Assembly (NCBI GenBank): GCA_031259605.1
Contig: JAIRLE010000091.1
Coordinates: forward strand, 1 to 6,921
Length of the DNA stretch: 6,921 nucleotides
Reading direction: 5' to 3'
From: Zoogloeaceae bacterium
Lineage (GTDB): Bacteria; Pseudomonadota; Gammaproteobacteria; Burkholderiales; Rhodocyclaceae
Position 1 is the stretch's first letter; each line of letters starts with the position of its first letter. Below the pieces are notes generated by a model. The model ran no database searches. It was not told the DNA's origin and saw nothing but the letters and a program-made list of their open reading frames with translations. A program made the position numbers and the translations under genes. Positions 6,582 through 6,921 of this stretch are shown in pieces.

Positions 6582-6643
6582 GGGTGAACCCGCCGCCCTC
6601 TCCCGGCGCTGAAGCGCCACCCTCTCCGGGAAGCGGGAGAGGG
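6582..6643. repeat. Composite REP-like palindrome with GGGTGAACCC
   Basis: Starts with the palindrome GGGTGAACCC (6582-6591). CCCTCTCCC (6596-6604) can pair perfectly with GGGAGAGGG (6635-6643), enclosing a GGCGC-TGAA-GCGCC hairpin (6605-6618). A competing stem pairs CCCTCTCC (6620-6627) with GGAGAGGG (6636-6643). A run of seven A follows at 6644-6650, which is on the wrong strand to make a plus-strand terminator. The same elements, inverted and diverged, are at 1422-1475. Confidence 0.55.
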
Positions 6644-6766
6644 AAAAAAACAGGCATTCATGCGATTGCCCCGCGAACACCGGTTGCCCGCGGCGCGAAA
6701 TGCGCCGTATCATTCGCCGTTCCCCGCCTCCGGGACGGCACATGCCCTCTTCCAGCAAGAAATCAG

Positions 6767-6910
6767 CGGCAGCCCTTCAGGTCTGCCGGTCCAACTCCAT
6801 TGGGAAGGGGTTTCTCTCCCCTCGAGAATGGCTACGGTCGAAACCCCGGCCGCGGCCGGGGTCTCAACCTTCGCGCCTTTCTTGCGGGCGGGGTTTCAAA
6901 CCGGAGTTGG
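6767..6910. other. Strongly structured GC-rich tract, no gene recognised
   Basis: Part of a gene-less stretch, 6449-6921. Seen here: a hairpin at 6767-6788 (CGGCAG/CTGCCG); an outer inverted pair CCAACTCC (6791-6798) and GGAGTTGG (6903-6910); GGGGTTTC at 6807-6814 and again at 6890-6897, both complementary to GAAACCCC at 6840-6847; and a 34-base near-palindrome at 6836-6869. In minus-strand RNA the palindrome pairs throughout its stem using two G-U pairs, whereas in plus-strand RNA those positions are A-C mismatches, so a minus-strand transcript is favoured. A short plus-strand frame at 6700-6921 reads arginine/proline-rich low-complexity sequence and is not supported as a gene. The tract could be a leader, attenuator, small RNA or repeat cluster. 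Confidence 0.4.
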
Positions 6911-6921
6911 TTTTACGATGA

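Noticed and set aside
6620..6650. Rho-independent terminator from hairpin plus seven-base homopolymer
   Set aside because: On the plus strand the hairpin is followed by A, not T; on the minus strand the T-run precedes the stem. Neither orientation gives an intrinsic terminator.
6449..6661. Longer start for the membrane protein at 6661
   Set aside because: The extra residues are encoded by REP-like palindromes; a ribosome site precedes the ATG at 6448 and not the upstream one.
6800..6921. Possible CRISPR repeats (recurrent GGGGTTTC / GAAACCCC near the right edge)
   Set aside because: The copies are only about 8-13 bases, are in mixed orientation and are unevenly spaced (51 and 32 bases); no unit of repeat-spacer length recurs and no cas gene is present.

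Overview
The window looks like GC-rich DNA (about 60% G+C by eye) from a Gram-negative proteobacterium. The evidence is an exported beta-helix passenger of autotransporter type, a DUF3369/HD-GYP response regulator paired with a HEVNTPLG-type soluble histidine kinase, and dispersed palindromic repeats in the gaps. A betaproteobacterium is my best guess, but it rests on general resemblance only. All supportable genes lie on the minus strand, so transcription runs from high to low coordinates.

From right to left: 6449-6921 holds no convincing gene. It carries REP-like palindromes and a strongly structured GC-rich tract (6767-6910). Next is a 237-residue multi-pass membrane protein of unknown function (5735-6448). 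A 250-base gap follows, with a terminator-like hairpin and the C-terminal remnant of an IS5-like transposase (stop at 5519). The HD-GYP response regulator (3929-5479) starts just beyond it, and a TATAAT box sits at the remnant's edge. A 120-base inverted repeat (3766-3885) fills most of the gap before a stand-alone FIST-domain sensor protein (2564-3679). The FIST gene overlaps a cytoplasmic histidine kinase (1548-2567) by an ATGA. After another REP-like element (1422-1475) comes the 5' end of a large secreted beta-helix protein with GGGVIG repeats (1-1259), which runs off the window edge.

The coherent biology is a probable signalling module. A soluble FIST protein would sense a small ligand and act with a kinase that has no recognisable sensor domain of its own. 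The kinase may phosphorylate the adjacent response regulator, whose HD-GYP domain keeps its metal-binding residues and should degrade cyclic di-GMP. The adjacent adhesin-like protein is a plausible downstream target, because c-di-GMP often controls surface attachment, but nothing in the sequence proves that link. No CRISPR array, tRNA or rRNA was seen.
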